Part shown: positions 5,409 through 6,478 of the stretch, in pieces
Layout: the number at the start of each line of letters is the position of its first letter
Position numbering within the stretch: the first letter of the stretch is position 1
Source: Clostridiales bacterium UBA3705
Lineage (GTDB): Bacteria > Bacillota_A > Clostridia > Oscillospirales > Oscillospiraceae
NCBI GenBank assembly: GCA_002372735.1
Contig: DFIE01000118.1
Location: 664 to 7,141 of the forward strand
Length of the DNA: 6,478 nucleotides
Reading direction: 5' to 3'
Notes under the pieces: model-generated
What the model was told of the DNA's origin: nothing
The model's input: only the letters and a program-made list of their open reading frames with translations
Database searches by the model: none
Translations under genes and position numbers: made by a program

Positions 5409-5921
5409 CTATGGTTTGGGCCGCCGGGCCCGGAGAATGGCCTCTCCCCGGCCCAGCAGCACATCAAAAAGCAGAAAGGTGACGTTGCCGAGACCCAGCA
5501 GCAACAGCAGCAGCCACAGGGTCAGCTCCCCGGCCTCCTGGACCAGGGAGTCCAGCCGCAGCACCCAAAAAAGCAGGGCGTACATGGCGCCCACGGCCAG
5601 GTTGAAGTACAGCAGCTTGCCCCCCAGGCGAAGCAGCCGGGGCAGGGGCTGCAAATGCCGCCGCAGCAGCGGATAGGGGCCCAGGAAGACAAAGACAAAG
5701 GCAGTTTCTTTGTCCGGCACCAGCAGCAGGGCCAGCACCGACACCCCCACGTACCACACCCGGCACAGCCCGGCCGGCAGCCGGGTGAGCAGAAAGGCCA
5801 GCACCATGGAGGCCAGCATCGGGGCCACGTAGACCGCCACAGGGATCACGCCCCCCAGCAGCAGCACGCTGACCGCCAGGGCCCCCAGCACGCCGCCCAG
5901 GGCGACCTGCCGGGCTTTCAC
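5409..5921 (-). CDS. Small polytopic membrane protein of unknown function
   Basis: I do not recognise this 170-residue family. Hydrophobic segments lie at about 7-24, 27-46, 54-68, 72-84, 102-121 and 132-154, giving five or six membrane passes. Arg-rich turns (RRHLQPLPRLLRLGGK, 87-102) and a basic C-terminus (RARRPKP, 164-170) should face the cytoplasm. PDKETAFVFVFLGPYPLL (69-86), with charged residues before a helix, is the most distinctive stretch. The start is GTG at 5921, overlapping the stop of the Clp gene (GTGA), with no good Shine-Dalgarno of its own, so translation probably depends on ribosomes ending the Clp gene. Codon use matches its neighbours, and the hydrolase follows after 14 bases. 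An ECF-transporter S-component or other small carrier is conceivable but no diagnostic motif is visible. Confidence 0.82.
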   Translation of the reverse strand: MKARQVALGGVLGALAVSVLLLGGVIPVAVYVAPMLASMVLAFLLTRLPAGLCRVWYVGVSVLALLLVPDKETAFVFVFLGPYPLLRRHLQPLPRLLRLGGKLLYFNLAVGAMYALLFWVLRLDSLVQEAGELTLWLLLLLLGLGNVTFLLFDVLLGRGEAILRARRPKP

Positions 5922-6478
5922 TGGGCGTGGACCTGGATGGTCCCGTCCTGGGCCCAGAGGGAGATGGCCCGCAGGGGCTCGTGGTAGCTGTCAATCACCC
6001 GCTCGGCAATGGGGTTTTCAATCTCCCGCTCAATGGTGCGGCGCAGATTCCGGGCGCCGTACTGCACAGAGTAGGACTTTTCGGTCAGGGCGTCCAGGAC
6101 GGTATCGTCCCAGGTCAGGACAATGCCCCGCTCCTTCAGATTCTCCTCCAGCTCCCGGAGCATGATAACGGCGATGTCCCGGAAGTTGGCCTCGGAGAGC
6201 TTGTTGAAGCAGACAATGTCGTCTACCCGGTTCAGGAATTCCGGCCGCAGGAACTCGCCCAGGGCCTTCATAGCCTTCTCCTTGCTCTGCTCGGTGACGC
6301 TCTTGCCGAAGCCCACCGCCCCGTCCCGCCGGTCGGAGCCGGCGTTGGAGGTCATGATGATGATGGTGTTTTCAAAGTTCACCACCCGGCCCTGGGCATC
6401 GGTGATGCGGCCGTCGTCCAGGATCTGGAGCAGGATGTTCATCACGTCGGGATGGGCCTTTTCGATCTCGTCAAAGAG
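5918..6478 (-). CDS. clpC: Clp ATPase (HSP100), C-terminal part, ClpC type (5' end outside window)
   Basis: This AAA+ unfoldase works as a hexamer in the cytoplasm and would feed substrates to ClpP. The visible 186 residues are the second half of the D2 ATPase module: Walker B LFDEIEKAH (1-9), sensor 1 IMTSNAGS (41-48, Asn45), arginine finger in RPEFLNRVDD (78-87, Arg84), then the C-terminal small domain with sensor 2 YGARNLRRTIEREIENPIAE (140-159, Arg143). A VGF tripeptide (55-57) sits between sensor 1 and the arginine finger, where ClpA and ClpC carry the ClpP-binding IGF/L loop and ClpB has none. This is why I prefer ClpC over ClpB. The N-terminal domain, D1 and middle domain are off the window, so the subtype rests mainly on that tripeptide. 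The stop overlaps the GTG of the membrane-protein gene. Confidence 0.88.
   Translation of the reverse strand, partial: LFDEIEKAHPDVMNILLQILDDGRITDAQGRVVNFENTIIIMTSNAGSDRRDGAVGFGKSVTEQSKEKAMKALGEFLRPEFLNRVDDIVCFNKLSEANFRDIAVIMLRELEENLKERGIVLTWDDTVLDALTEKSYSVQYGARNLRRTIEREIENPIAERVIDSYHEPLRAISLWAQDGTIQVHAQ

Noticed and set aside
4375..5676. Plus-strand open frame of 433 codons opposite the hydrolase
   Set aside because: It runs antisense across two real genes and their junction. The minus strand shows a clear GHSKGG hydrolase, while this frame yields low-complexity Gly/Pro/Arg-rich sequence.
5655..5987. Plus-strand His/Gln-rich frame of 110 codons
   Set aside because: It is the complement of Leu/Val/Ala-rich membrane-helix codons, and the composition is an artefact of that.

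Overview
The window looks like a piece of chromosome from a high-GC, anaerobic Clostridia-type Firmicute, probably of the Oscillospiraceae (Flavonifractor/Lawsonibacter-like). The grounds are strong GC bias at third codon positions, AAGGAGG-type ribosome binding sites, an S-layer-homology (SLH) surface protein, a DUF2974-type alpha/beta hydrolase, and the ECF sigma / single-pass membrane partner arrangement common in that group. No sequence search was run, so this placement is a judgement from recognition only.

Plus-strand half (1-2568): the 3' part of aspS (aspartyl-tRNA synthetase) enters from the left and ends in a textbook intrinsic terminator (746-779). It is followed by a two-gene operon, an ECF-type sigma factor (839-1393) translationally coupled by an ATGA overlap to a single-pass membrane protein (1390-2568) that is probably its anti-sigma or sensor partner. 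A bidirectional terminator (2630-2671) separates this operon from the convergent minus-strand genes.

Minus-strand half (2753-6478): a monocistronic secreted protein with three C-terminal SLH repeats (2753-3856) has its own strong sigma-A-type promoter (3989-4017) and a leader of roughly 125 nt. To its right lies a three-gene minus-strand operon, read in the order Clp unfoldase C-terminus (5918-6478, ClpC type, partial), small polytopic membrane protein (5409-5921, GTGA overlap), then DUF2974 hydrolase (4273-5394, 14-nt gap). The operon ends in two tandem terminators (4231-4273 and 4122-4158).

Nothing here is an obvious new defence or mobile system. The most unusual signal is a pair of related direct-repeat modules (2630-2700 and 4122-4196), each a terminator hairpin plus a conserved flank of about 28 bp, which bracket the SLH gene with its promoter. 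A GC-rich nested palindrome (4068-4120) sits inside the right-hand boundary. Together with the lower GC of the SLH cassette, this suggests a duplicated or exchangeable surface-protein cassette, or a genome-wide 3'-end element.
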